The notes beneath the pieces are model-generated. The model saw nothing but the letters and a program-made list of their open reading frames with translations, did not search any database and was not told where the DNA came from. From Nautilus pompilius (Eukaryota > Mollusca > Cephalopoda > Nautilida > Nautilidae), in NCBI GenBank assembly GCA_018389105.1, contig JACATO010000628.1, forward strand, positions 366,001 through 430,000: a DNA stretch of 64,000 nucleotides, in the 5' to 3' direction. Shown piece after piece: positions 13,305-25,512 of the stretch. Position 1 is the first letter of the stretch. Every line of letters starts with the position of its first letter. A program made the translations under genes and the position numbers.

Positions 13305-14017
13305 TATACATGAATCCTGCCATATTTTTAAACAATTCAGGCTCCCCCCAACATATACAACAATTGTTCAAAAAATCATTTTTAGCATTTGTTAGAAGTG
13401 CCTCTTGTAATGTGCACAGCTTGTAGATGTCCAGATACAGAATCTGACATATTACCGATTTTGAAGTTTCAAATGCTGCTTTGATGGTCTTTAGATGTCT
13501 ATTAAGATATTCCCAAAGGGGCACAATAAGGTTTACATTTGAGATCAAAGGACAAGACCACTTTGCACTTTCCTACAGAATGTGTTGACTATCTGTTGTT
13601 TAAATAGAGGTAAGAGAGTACTCCAAAGGATGAATATGTACTCTACTATAATTAATCCTAGGTGAAAAACCTTGGTTACCAGTATCACACTTTCTAGGAA
13701 AACAAGTCTATCTTAATTTGTAGCCCTGGTGATGATGGTCATAGGTAAATTGTTTTGGAAGTATTCAAGTTATAATGACAGGAAGGTGCGTGTATTCATT
13801 AAGTATATAAAACAAACTAAATATTGGCTTAGTAAACAAATTCCACTATTATCCTCACAGCTAAGTTTTGTGAGTTGCAAAGATTCTATTTTTTTCTGGC
13901 AAAGGCATAGATAGCATAGACTTCTCTCTCTCTCTTTTGTGTAAAGGTAAGAAATCAATCTCTTAACACAATGACAACTAGATGAACATATGCTCTCAAA
14001 CATATGTAAACACAATA
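13305..14017. other. Non-coding spacer between two transposons
   Basis: AT-rich DNA between mariner copy 1 and the Tigger-like element. It ends in the TA target dinucleotide (14016-14017) of the latter. No gene recognised. Confidence 0.45.
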
Positions 14018-14839
14018 CAGCAAGTTTTGGATATAGCGGCACTATCTAATGGCATGTCACAACTCTGGCAGAAGACATGGCAACTAACTTAATTATGTTT
14101 ACAGTTGCCATATTGGAAGTGCACATAGCTCATTTCTCTCGTCTTCTGTTATACAATAACTTTTAAACCCCTCAACAATGGCTCCAAAATTTGACAAAGT
14201 ACTGGAGAAAAACAGAAGAGGAGTACACTTAACATTGACAATAAAATTGAAATAGTCAGGAAATTAGAAAAAGGTGCACAAGAAGTTATGCATGCTTATG
14301 TTATGCATAACACAATCATTATGAGAAAACAAGCATGCTTAAAACAGGTTGATATTCATCAACTTTTCAAGAAAGCAACTGAGAAATCACAAAAAAGTGT
14401 TCCATCAACTTCATCACTTGACCGTTCTCCTGATGCAGCAATTGAAACACCACTACCAGAGGAAGAACAGGTAACTGAATAAAGGTAAACAGTGTTGTGT
14501 AGTGTATAATTTGTTTGTTTTTTTTTTTTTTACATGTATGTAACATGTTGTGCGTACATTTTAAAAATATAATTGTGTTCTATTTATGCGTATGTTCCGT
14601 ATATTTTTTTGTTGTGCATATTTTTTTAAGTAGATTGTTTTGTTTGTGTATGTTCCATATGCAACTTGATCTAAATGCATTTTTTTTTGAATATTTTGAT
14701 TAAACTGGCAGAACACAGGTCTGTTTTACATTCTACTTATTTACATCTCCCTTATACCTTATGGACGCTCCATATAACAGAACATTCGATATGAGTACCC
14801 CTGATTCCTCAAGAGTGCCGTTATTTACAGAATTTACTG
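14018..14839 (+). mobile_element. pogo/Tigger-like internally deleted element
   Basis: An 822-bp unit flanked by TA on both sides (14016-14017 and 14840-14841). The left end begins CAGCAAGTTTTGG and the right end, read on the minus strand, begins CAGTAAATTCTG. The ends align over about 30 bp and share the block CGGCACT at the same distance from each terminus. CAG termini and TA duplication are typical of pogo/Tigger elements. Inside is a short coding remnant that joins an N-terminal DNA-binding helix segment directly to a C-terminal transposase tail, so the catalytic core is missing. The downstream third is T-rich. It would depend on a transposase supplied elsewhere. Confidence 0.75.
14178..14482 (+). 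pseudogene. Tigger-like transposase remnant, N and C termini fused
   Basis: Starting at ATG 14178 the frame reads MAPKFDKVLEKNRRGVHLTL. After a one-base shift it continues as KIEIVRKLEKGAQEV, which resembles the first helix-turn-helix of pogo/CENP-B-like transposases. Only about 16 residues later comes MRKQACLKQVDIHQLFKKA, followed by a Ser/Thr/Pro-rich acidic tail and TAA. The RKQASL...FFK-type motif followed by a low-complexity tail is what I expect at the far C terminus of Tigger transposases. The intervening catalytic domain (several hundred residues) is absent. This is the coding trace of an internal deletion. The family assignment rests on short motifs and is moderately sure. Confidence 0.6.
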
Positions 14840-14841
14840 TA

Positions 14842-17800
14842 AAAGAAGATATTGACAACAAACCATACACTTTAAAGATTCTGAATTAATCCAGGGAGGG
14901 GGAGGGAGGGAGAGAGAGAGAGAAAGAGTTTAAAAAAAACCTACAGACTTTACAGCAATCTGGTGGTAATGCTTCTCCTGTTTCTTGATTATTTAATAAA
15001 ACTCATTCATTTCCCTTTGTCCATCTATCTCTTGATTTTTGTAAAAATTTTTGCTGTTTGTGTTTCAAGATTTAGAGAATCAGAATTTTTCCATTAAAAA
15101 AAACAACATTAATTTGAGAGAGAGAAATAATATTCAGGAGCACTTCAATTTACAGCAAAATGCATTTCAAACAATATAATAAATCAAAGAAATAATCAGA
15201 CTGAGCATCCAATATTTAGTTATTGTAAATCATTCATGATCCGAGTCAACCTTGCATTAATTATTGCATATCAGTGAGTCATACAACAAATCAGAAACAA
15301 CATTACAATGCTGAATAAACAAATCACATAATTGAAGGAAAAAAGTAACAATAATGAAGCTAAATAAATGAAAATAAACAAGAATAGCAATTATAAAATA
15401 AATGCCCAGTTATAAGGACTCTTGACAGACCTAAAATTTCATATGCAGAGTTATCCAACACATTATAAATTGAAAACTAATAATTTTGCTTTAATTAAAA
15501 ACATTTTTTTATAGATTCTATTCAAAGTTCCTCAAATAGATTTTGCAAGATATCCCACACCACCAAATAAACATTTGTCAACATTTTTTTATTTTACATT
15601 TCCCACCAGCCATCACTTAAACCTGTGGAGGGGGCAGGAAAAGGGGGAAATGTCTTTGTCTGTCCATATCTAAGGAAGTCAGAAAATTGTTGCTTAACTA
15701 AATTAAGAAAGTTTAATTAAAGCTGAATTGGTGCTTCAAAAAAAAAAAATTGTGTAAATGAGTATAAAAATTCCAATTTCTGCAATAGTTTTTTTTAATT
15801 AAATCAGAAATATTTCTTAAATTAATCATCTGAAGCAAATAAAAAAAACAAAAGATATATGTGCATGTGCGTGTGTTGCTACTCTAGCTGCCACTGCTAC
15901 TGCAAAGACTTCAAGTCTGTATCAAAGCTTGAGCCCACAGGGCTGGAATGCTGTGATACAGTACCTATCTCAAAACAAATATTTATGCATATGGCTCCAT
16001 TCCAATCCTGTTTGTTTTGAATTACAAGTATGTTGACTAAGTATGCAGCCAATTTGACACCCATACCAACTAATGGTGCAAATGTACTCCAGTGGCATCA
16101 GGTAGGTAAAAGCTGATGTGGTGTATGGAGGGTTAAGAAATAAAGAAACTTGTTTAAGAATTCCACCACCATAACTGTTAAATAGCAGCTGCAATATGAA
16201 AAAAATGCATCAAATATTACAAATAACAGGTAAATAGTAATGTTAAACTTTATAACAGTTTTTATTGTTTATAAGCATGTAATTAGTTGTTTCATAAATT
16301 TCAGTATTAAAAAAATTTATAATTACTTACTTGCATCAAGTAGACATAGCAATAACATCTGGTTTGGCTGAAATAATTTCTATTCTTTCTGTTACCATGT
16401 TAAGAGAGTTTGAGCTTTATTTTTTCTTTTTTGAATCACAATTTTCAAAACAAAATTCTCTTCTGATGAGAACTTTTGAGGTCATCTGCAGGAGAGAGGT
16501 TAAAACAAGCAGGTTGGTTTACTATTTAAACCCATGCCTCAGAATTCAACATTTAAAAAAAAGGGGCCTTAAAGTGTGGTCAGTATGTCTTGCTGCTGTT
16601 TGCAAAAAAAGCTGAAAGATGGAACAGTTTTACTTCCAGATGAAGAGGAAATCTTATTTAAAGTGTTTTCCATGTTTGTTAATGTTTCCACCTGTTATGC
16701 TCATATTTATATTTGCACCTTATTCTTGTGCACCCACACTTCAATGCTACTGATGAAATCTAACAGGTTTCCATGCTTAGAGTGCAGTTCCCTTTAATTA
16801 GATACAAACACCACGACTGTATCCATGTGAATGCACTTGATGGTAGATCTTCAGAAACAGCTATACTCTATACTTAAATGTCCACATTCAGCAAAAGCTT
16901 CCTGTGATTTTGATGTGCGATGGGTATCACTCTCACTTCACAAAGTATATTTATTTGCACTTGAATAAGTTAAGTAATTGTTCTCTGGGTTTAGAGTAAA
17001 ATGGTACTAAACTAAGAGCTAAATTGGCAATCAGCGAGATAGAAACATGAAAATCGATGGAGCTGCTTACAATGGTATCCAGAAAAAAAGTCTATTCATC
17101 CACACGAAGACCAGCCAAATCTCTACTCAAATTAATCATATCAATAAATTCATTGAAAAATTAATGCGAGAGGCAATAACCCTTGCCTCTCCACACAATT
17201 TACCTAATAAAAAAACATCTAAAACTGTGGAAGATTTATTAAATTTTTTTTGTTTTGTTTTTTTAAAGTAAATACATTCCACCCGGACAAGAATCAGCTA
17301 ATATTTAATTAAGATAAGAAAACAAAACAGTTTAGCAATGTTGGTAAATTGTTACTTCTTCAGAATGCAACAATGAGAAAACAATTTCCTACAAGTGTCA
17401 ATACGTGATTTAAATAGTAGTCTGTTTGTTTTTTAACTATGTGGCTGCATGGTACTGAACTTTTTATTTAGCAATGACACTAACTGGACCAAAAATAAAT
17501 TTAAAAAGTTAATTAAAGCAAAAGAGCATTGTCATTTTACAGATTTAATGTACAAAAAAATTCAATATATGGAAAAAAAATAATAATCGTGAATTCATCC
17601 AAAGCACTTATCACAGAGCATGAAAACCGTTAATGTTATGTCATAAATATGCTATGATTAATTGAAAATAACCTACCAATCTTAAAAAAATCAGCTCTGT
17701 TTGAAAGCTTACAAGGCTTATTTATGAGCCAGCTTAGGTTCCAAATGGGAACTATGGTGCAATTTCACAAATTGCTTCTTTTAATCTGACAAAATTAGGA

Positions 17801-18850
17801 GAAATATGGGAAAGCACCGTTTTACGTGCCAAAATGTAAGTCAGTAGTTAGTGGGCAAAAGACTCTGCTGCCGCTTTTGGAGTGAAATTATTGCCTCCCC
17901 TTTATAGAAGTTCTCTAAATTATCAAGTGATCACAACTGGTCAAGTTGCGAGTCTGATTATTTTTACTCACCTGTTTACATTTTTTTTTAAAATAATTCA
18001 AAGCCTCAATTATATTAAGGCTTTACATGACTTGCTTTTAAATTAAGATTTAACTTTTTTTTTTTATTTGTCTGAGTGCTGTGTGCTGTCTCTAGGCTAA
18101 ACAAACACTAATTGATCCTTTCAACTATTTGGAAGAGAAACCACACCACCTTGAGATCACAACAGGTAATTCTCAGTAACAAGTCTATCCAAACAAGAGA
18201 TAAATCAAGCTGCTATAATTAAATAAATTAAAAACTATAGTCAGCTATCTATGTAATCGGACGATAAATTCTCTTTCTGTAGACTGAGAATATGGGCCTT
18301 AAATTCTTTAAAATTGTGACCTGTCCATCTTTTAAGTTTCTTTTTCTTCTACTACATTTATTAAAGGTCAACATCCCCTAATCATCAAGAGGATCAATAA
18401 TATATTTTTAAAATTTTCTTAACCCCCTCTTTTATTTCTACAGAGCTGTTCCAAAATGTATCAGAATCTGATGCAATCATTTACCTATTCAATGACTTTG
18501 AAGTTGTTGGGCTTTAAATTCATTCACCAACCCAGCAGAATTGTGAAAGTTCCCAAATTGAAAAGTGAACCAGTTAAATGGGAATTAATTGACTGGTCTA
18601 TAAGAAATAAGCAGCTTGAGCTTTGAAAAGTAGTTTGTTTTTTTTTAAAAAAAAAAGCTAATGTACTAATGGCATCAACTGTGACAACCAGATTGGTTTT
18701 AGAAAGCAACAGCATTGCAACAAATTTTATTCTGATACTTTCCATATCTAACTCAATTTTTTTTCTTCTTTTAAATATCTAGGGAAGGAGAGAAAAAAAT
18801 TTTTGTTTAACTATGATGACACATCTCAGTCATATCAATGATTTTATGAA
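14842..18850. other. Non-coding AT-rich stretch
   Basis: No gene recognised. It includes a purine tract (14893-14928, GGAGG then GA repeats) and several poly(T)/poly(A) runs. Open frames such as those at 16331-16797 and 17047-17271 lack family or splice support. Confidence 0.4.
14893..14928. repeat. Polypurine GGGA/GA tract
   Basis: A run of G and A only, changing from GGAGGG units to GA dinucleotides. It is a simple-sequence tract seen directly. Confidence 0.85.
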
Positions 18851-18852
18851 TA

Positions 18853-19422
18853 CAGTCGACCTCCACGTAACCACGGTTTGGCATTCGCAGCCCCAGTTAT
18901 TCGTGGAATTTTCCTTAGAACCTAAGTAATAATTGTTCATGGAAGCCCCCACATATTTGCGGAATCGCAAATATCTTCCGTGATTTTTATGGCTTTTTTC
19001 GTGGCAATATATATTTTTTTCATGCTTTTTAACGCTAAATTATTAATAACAATATAATTTACTAATTTTGTAATATAAAATAAATGCTATCGGCTGGAGG
19101 TTTGAAAGTAGCCAATCCTAAAGCATTATTCATTTCTCCTCGCTGCTGATTGGCTGCTGCCCACGAGGCGCTGTCTCAGGCAGATGCAGCCCAGCAGCCC
19201 CGCATCATCCCAGTTTACCGCGTGTAGCTATCTCAAGTGTTTCTCTGAATGTTGTATTTTTTATTAAATTATTATTATATATTTACTTATATTTTTTATT
19301 ATATTTTACGTTATATTTTGACATTTATAGGCATTTTTATGGACCACGTCCAACATTCGCGGTTTTTCACTCTTCGCGGGTGCTCAAGGGACGTAACTCC
19401 CACGAATACCAGGGGACAACTG
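18853..19422. mobile_element. Non-coding TA-flanked MITE, pogo/Tigger-like ends
   Basis: A 570-bp unit with TA on each side (18851-18852 and 19423-19424). The left end is CAGTCGACCTCCACG and the right end, read on the minus strand, is CAGTTGTCCCCTGG. The sequence just inside repeats the themes CGTGG, TTCGC and GCGG on both arms, as in pogo/Tigger-derived MITEs. No transposase frame is present. The middle (about 19130-19225) is clearly more GC-rich than the surroundings and contains GATTGGCTGCTGCCCACG. Ends and target duplication are seen. The family assignment is by resemblance to Tigger-type termini and is less certain than for the 14-kb element. Confidence 0.65.
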
Positions 19423-19424
19423 TA

Positions 19425-20511
19425 GTACTACCAAGATTTTTAATAACAAAGTTAGTGCAGTTTTTATGTGAATTTTTCAAGATAAATTATTTCCCTTAAC
19501 AGTTTTATTTAAAAAGAATTTTTCATGAGTTATCGTCCATGAGTCATTAACCTTTTGTATACCTGTTGCTTCCATAAAAAAAAAAAGATAAATGCCATCT
19601 AGCACAGACTACTGTAGCAAGCCTACTCAAAAAATATTTGTTTAAAAGTAGCAGGATACAGATAGCCACAGTATCTCCAAGCATACAAGATAGCACTCAA
19701 AGAGATTACACTTTATACACAAATATAGTGGAAATGACATAAAACAGGTCCTATTCACATAACTAAAGAACGAAAGAGAAAAGTCTTTGCATGAACAGCT
19801 ATATTTCTTTCAGATTTCTGTTGACTATATGGTCTTCCAATAAAAGTAAAATATAAAGCAAGTAATTTCCATGTAGGGTTTTCAAGAAGGCATGTCATAA
19901 TACATAAAAATAATATCTAAGCTAAGTTTTAGATCTATACTAAGTCATAAATATAATTACAGGGCATTTAAATTCAAAAAAATATTATTTTTAGATTAAA
20001 TTATTCCAATTTACTTATACATATCTTGTTGTAAAGTCCAGTTCCTTCCAGTAGACAATTAAGAAATTAGCCGACATTTCCTTAAATGTACAGCTGTTGA
20101 ATTTGTTTTAGCATCCCAGTATGTCTTGCATCAATCTGTATATTGTTTCACTCTATAAAATCTTTTTTTTTTGTCTTTATTACAATTATAATTGTTTTAT
20201 ATTAAAGGACTTTCATCACCAAGTCTGACCAATGAATGAACTAGTATTATTATATCCTTGAATTCTTTGACCCTGTAAAAATTCAGATTGGTTCACACAC
20301 TTTCAATGAATCATGTAAAAATATAATTTCCTTGAACTGGTTTGCATTTCATTGAGTACAAACATCAGTAAGTCTCGCTTGATCTATGGGAAATTGAGTG
20401 CAAAAGGGAATACAACAAGTGTTTGTTATGATAGCTTTGCCAGCATAGAAAGAATAAATATCGAATGATCATGAATGAAAATTATTAACTTTACAGAAAG
20501 GCAGAAAGGTA
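19425..20511. other. Non-coding stretch between two DNA transposons
   Basis: AT-rich, without recognisable genes or repeats apart from short homopolymers. Confidence 0.45.
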
Positions 20512-20513
20512 TA

Positions 20514-22059
20514 CAGGTGCATATCAAAAAATTAGAATATCTTGGAAGAGTTCATTTTTTTTCTGTAATTTAATTCAAACAGTGAAACTTTCATATATTC
20601 TAGATTCATTACACATAAAGTGAAATATTTCAAGCCTTTTTTTTTTTGTTTTAATTTTGATGATTACGGCTTACAGCTCATGAAAATCAAAAATCCACTA
20701 TCTCAAAATATTAGAATATTTCATAAGATCAATAAAAAAAAGGATTTATAATATAAAAATGTTGAACTTCTGAAAAGTATGTTCATTTATGTACTCAATA
20801 CTTGGTCGGGGCTCCTTTTGCACAAATCACTGCATCAATGCGGCACTGCTGAGGTGCTATGGAAGCCCAGGTTGCTTTGATAGCGGACTTCAGCCTGTCT
20901 GTATTGTTGGGTCGGTGTCTCTCACCTTCCTCTTGACAATACCCTATAGATTCTCTATGGGGTTCAGGTCAGGCGAGTTGGCTGGCCAATCAAGCACAGT
21001 AATACCATGGTCAGCAAACCAGTTACCAGTAGTTTTGGCGCTGTGGACAGGTGCAAAGTCCTACTGGAAAAGGAAATCAGCATCTCCATGAAGCTTGTCA
21101 GCAGACGGAAGCATGAAGTGCTCTAAAATCTCCTGGTAGATGGTGATGTTGACTTTGGACTTGATAAAATACAGACAGTGGACCAACACCAGCAGATGAC
21201 ATGGCACCCCAAATCAGCATTGACTGTGGAAACTTCACACTGGACTTCAAACAACTTGGATTCTGTGCCTCTCCACTCTTCCTCCAGACTGTGGGACCTT
21301 TATTTCCAAATGAAATGCAAAATTTACTTTCATCTGAAAAGAGGACTTTGGACCACTGAACAACATTCCAGTTCTTTTCTCCTTAGCCCAGGTAAGATGC
21401 TTCTGACGTTGTCTCTGGTTCAGAAATGGCTTGACACTAGGAATGCGACACTTGTAGCCCATTTCCTGGACACGTCTGAGCGTGGTGGCTCTTGATGCAC
21501 TGACTCCAGCCTCAGTGCACTCCTTGTGAAGCTCCCCCAAGTTCTTGAATCAGCTTTTCTTGACAATGCTCTCAAGGTTGCGGTCATCCCTCTCGCTTGT
21601 GCACCCTTTCCTACCACACTTTTCCCTTCCAGTCAACTTTCCATGGATATGCTTTGATACAGCACTCTGCAAACAGCCAGCCCTTTCAGCAATGACCTTC
21701 TGTGGCTTACCCTCCTTGTGGAAGGTGTCAGTGAGTGTCTTCTGGACAACTGTCAAGTCAGCAGTCTTCCCCATGATTGTGGTTGTGTGTACTGAACCAG
21801 ACTGAGAGATTCATGGTATTTATACTGCATAAATAGTGATTTACTCAAACTCGAAATGGAATAATCTAATATTTTGAGATATTTTTTTCTATTTTTTTGA
21901 GCTGTAGGCTGTAATTATCAAAATTAAAATTAAAAAATGCTTGAAACATTTTAGTTTACATGTAATGAGTCTAGAATATATACAATTTTCACTTTCTGAA
22001 ATAACTGACAAAAAATATTGAACACTTCCATGATATTCTAATTTTTTGAGATGCACCTG
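20514..22059 (-). mobile_element. Tc1 transposon with long IR/DR arms (inactive)
   Basis: A complete 1546-bp element flanked by TA (20512-20513 and 22060-22061). Outer ends are CAGGTGCATATCAAAAAATT on the left and, on the minus strand, CAGGTGCATCTCAAAAAATT on the right. The inverted repeats extend about 200 bp. Each arm carries a second inner copy of the core, CTCAAAATATTAGA (about 20700-20713 left and 21868-21881 right), giving an IR/DR arrangement like that of Sleeping Beauty-type Tc1 elements. The transposase gene lies on the minus strand. The arms match each other at roughly four bases in five by eye, which suggests an old insertion. This Tc1 terminal sequence is one I know from many animal genomes, including fishes and frogs. 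Confidence 0.93.
20795..21774 (-). pseudogene. Broken Tc1 transposase (DD34E type)
   Basis: The start at 21774 gives MGKTADLTVVQKTLTDTFH, then the paired-like helix-turn-helix with RAGCLQSAVSKHI and GRKGCTSERDDR. Later motifs are LNQRQRQKHLTWAKEK and LIWGAMSSAGVGPL. The second catalytic Asp lies in DFAPVHSAKTT and the catalytic Glu in NSPDLNPIE, with 34 residues between them as counted here. The product ends GAPTKY with a stop at 20795-20797. The gene is dead: a TGA interrupts KKS/FKNLGEL near 21550, frameshifts lie near 21350 and 21290, and a TAG sits directly before the second catalytic Asp. Length fits the usual Tc1 transposase of about 340 residues. The first CGA-to-TGA change is the kind expected from CpG decay. 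Confidence 0.92.
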
Positions 22060-22061
22060 TA

Positions 22062-23412
22062 TCTGGCACACCACACTGCACAATTACCCAGTGCAAGGCC
22101 AATGACACATGCTAAATTTCCATTTAGTTCGTGACTATTTTAAAGATCGGTTTTCCAAATTTTATTCTGCAAATAAATAGATAAGAAAATGTAAGGACTT
22201 TTAAAATCTGTGCAATCCCTGCTATCGTCACAAGATTCAGCACAAAAATTGGAAAAACCATAGAAAGCCAAAGAAATTTGCAACCATACAAGACTACTTG
22301 GTAAAAAGAAAAAAAATAAACCAGCAATCAATATGCTGGTTTGAAAATTAAACACTAATTTATGCAAATATCACTTTAATGCTCAATTTATCAAATCATC
22401 TTTGATTTAAAATAGTATTGTTTTGTTTTGCGGGCTGCCACAAAAGACAGGATTCTACAAATACTTGCTATCAGCTGGTTTCCCAGGGTAAGCTGAACAC
22501 TCCAAGGCTTCGGTCTGTCAGCCTAAGAAATTGCTTCTGATGTAAATTTATGTTAAACAGAAAATGTTATCTTTTCCAAATATTTAACACCTGAATTCTC
22601 AACAATCGGTTTATTTCGACAATCAGTATTGTTGTGTAATCAGAATGCCAAGAATGAACAAAAGGACTCAGAAAACAAGGCCTGCATCCCTATAAATTTG
22701 CATATACTGAAAGACAGTAATAAAAAAAAAATTAATTTGAGTTAAATATAAATTTAAGCATTAAAATATTTAGAATTTAAATCTTAATGAAGTGGATATA
22801 TATATATATATATACTTTGCTTGATCCTATTTTTGAAATTTTTTAGATTTCACTTATGTACATATGCAAACTATTCGTAATAGTATCAGATGCATTTTTC
22901 CTGGAGCAGAAATTCCGCAATTTTTATTGCATTTTAACCCTCTGAAGAGCATTCTTGTATAGTTACAAAATGTGGGTGTATAAATCCTGAAAGAATACTT
23001 CCACAATGAAAATGTGTATTTATGGATTGTGTTAGAATCGATGCCCACTCTTCATAACCATACAGGTATGTTCTTCAAAGGGTTAAATTCTTTGATAAAG
23101 AGGAAAGCTAGTAAAGGACTGAAATTTAAAAAAAGGGAAAGTGCATTTATGTTGATGGGTAAAACCTGTTGAGACTACACAGTGACACTCTACCAAGTGA
23201 AATATAACATTTAGCTATCCTCAGACGACTTACACAGATCCGCACTGTCAACTTCCAAGATATAAACATTTATCTCAGTAAAGCAGTTATGAAAGAGTTA
23301 AGAAATCATATTCCTTCATGCAGGAGAAAAGTGAAAGAGAGAAAGAAAATAGTCTATATAACAGCAGATTATCAGTCCAAAACAAAACACTGCAGTAATC
23401 CAGTAAACTTAC
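22062..23412 (-). other. Putative intron 3' of the last recognised neurexin IV-like exon
   Basis: AT-rich DNA following, on the minus strand, the donor of the exon at 23413-23535. Apart from a TA microsatellite at 22795-22814, no recognisable element or exon is present. The next exon was not found, so where this intron ends is unknown. Confidence 0.4.
22795..22814. repeat. TA dinucleotide microsatellite
   Basis: About ten perfect TA units. Confidence 0.9.
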
Positions 23413-23535
23413 CTTCTGGAGTCAGTGAGATGTAATCAGGGCGAGGATCTTGAAATGCACGTTTCAGAGGGTAGATATTGTCCAGTTCCATCCTGTAGAT
23501 GCATCCTTCAAACCCTTTACCTTCAGCCAGCGTAT
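23413..23535 (-). CDS. Nrx-IV: Neurexin IV/Caspr-like, third visible exon (end of laminin G domain)
   Basis: A 123-bp internal exon on the minus strand. The acceptor reads TTTGTTTGCAG and the donor GAAG|GTAAGT, both good. It enters after one base of a split Asp codon supplied by the exon at 29228-29327 and leaves after one base. The product begins DTLAEGKG, then GFEGCIYRMELDNIYPLK, and continues through AFQDPRPDYISLTPE. FxGCI followed by a hydrophobic strand and IYPLK is the C-terminal part of the last laminin G domain of neurexin IV (Drosophila) and contactin-associated proteins (vertebrate Caspr, typically APLK). These are single-pass septate or paranodal junction adhesion proteins. The exon directly precedes the region that would encode the domain's last Cys, the stalk and the transmembrane segment, none of which I found to the left. 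The symbol names the family, not a verified orthologue. Confidence 0.8.
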
Positions 23536-25490
23536 CTGCAAACAAAAAATGGAGCAAACTCACCAACAAAACAAATTCACTATTTCCAGTCCACTCCAGT
23601 CCAGCAGGACACAAAACAGGTGTTTCATTTTCAAAGACAATAAATTCACTGAAGAGTACGATAAATGTGAAGCTGTCATTGCTTTTCCGTGCCATAGATT
23701 AGAAGACAAACAACAGAAAAGGAAGGAAAAAATGCTAGGATTATGAGAAACTGTATTCAAACCACTTACATGCCTAATCCTGATTATCCAGGTGACGTTT
23801 TTCAATGTTTCAATTTATGTAAAATTCAAAATTCTCAGTTTCTCTCTTTCTCCACATGATGGTAAACAAAACATGGTACAAAAAGAAATTTTATGCCCCC
23901 CTTTTTTTGCAGCTTTTCATAAAAACAACAAATTGCAAATGCATTTATAATTGTAAAAAATAAAATTATTAAGAGTTTAGTAACAGCATTAGTCCACAAT
24001 TTTACATTAGATAAATTACCTAGGTAGCTCAGTATTACTCTAAATTTGCTCCTCATAAAGTGGAGTTTCTTTATCCATTAAAATAAAATAGTATCGGGTA
24101 GAAAGTTTATTAGCTTTTATTATACTATCCACGGTTTGAAAGGACCTGGTATACCTTTGCATTTAGCATTTGCTTGATATCCTACAATGTCTTGCATTTG
24201 CCATATGAATCCCTTCCACTTTTGAATAACTTGCTGGACAATAAAATAAGCTATACTATATCATATAAATGAAGACATGTACATTGTTGCCTAAGATCCT
24301 TCCCTTCAGCAGAGATCCAAACAGCATGCAAACTTTGTATTTTTAACAGTAGAGAGGTGTTAAAAAATACATGGTCTTGACTGATAATAGAGATCAGAGA
24401 TGATACAGAGTTTAAGAGCTATAGAGTACTGTTTGTAATTGGAGCAGCATGTAAAATTAAAGCATTGCAAAAGCATAAAAAACAACAAAAAACATGCACG
24501 TGTGAAGAACTGCAATCTGGACTAAACATCAGTCAGGAAAAGATTTATATCAGAACTCTGCACTGTGAAAAATGCCAGAAGATGCTACAGTATGAGACCA
24601 TCTATCAAAGAGAATCACGAAGAGGTTAGTAGCTCACCAAGAATTACAAAGGTTTTAGCTGTTTGTAAATGTTTCTGCTAGTGTTAAAATGGGTACAAAA
24701 ATCAAATAATCTAAAGAAGAATTAGGCACAGAAAATAGCATGTACCTGATTATCATCAGTCATGATAATGTTGACTGAAATAATGCTAGTCATTCTTATC
24801 AAATTGCACATTTACATTTCAAGTAGCAACATCGGCTACTGGAAAAGGATGGAAAAGACTAAGATATTTTGAACTCTATACTGTCAAAGACACCAATATT
24901 TAATTTTTTTCTTCTGTATTTACTGATGTGATACAGGTGTTCCCAGTTAATCTAGCTATACAAAAGCAGACACACCAAGACATCAGTCAATTCTCATACC
25001 ACTATGCAAAATCATTTTTTCAGCATGATAGAAAGCAGTTAGAATTTTTTTTTAAAAATTTCTTTAAGTCTGAAATACCATCATACACAAAACTGTTTGG
25101 AAATTTTTCCTTCTATGTTTGTATATTAGTTTTTTCCAAATGATTAAATCTTAGTTATATTTACATCAAAGTAATAGCGAAGAGGTAAGAAAATCAATAA
25201 AATACAAGTTTTTTTGTGTATGTATGTAAATATATATATATTTGTATGTCTGTTTTTGTTTTTCTCAGTGAGAGAGAGAGAAAAAACCCAACAAGCAAGA
25301 AAAATCTTATTTGAAACATATCAGTTGGTTTGCTCAAGAAGCATAAATGGTTAAAGTGCGCTATCACAGTATTGATTCCATCCTGTTTTCCAAATTCTCC
25401 CTAGGGCAGTTGCAGCTGTTGGCAAGGAGGCGAAGTTCAACACTCAATGCAGTAATAAGCAGATAGACCGGTCTGGGGAGTCAGTAAAGG

Positions 25491-25512
25491 GAGAGAGAGA
25501 GAGAGAGAGAAA
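25491..25512. repeat. GA dinucleotide microsatellite
   Basis: About ten perfect GA units inside the intron. Confidence 0.9.
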
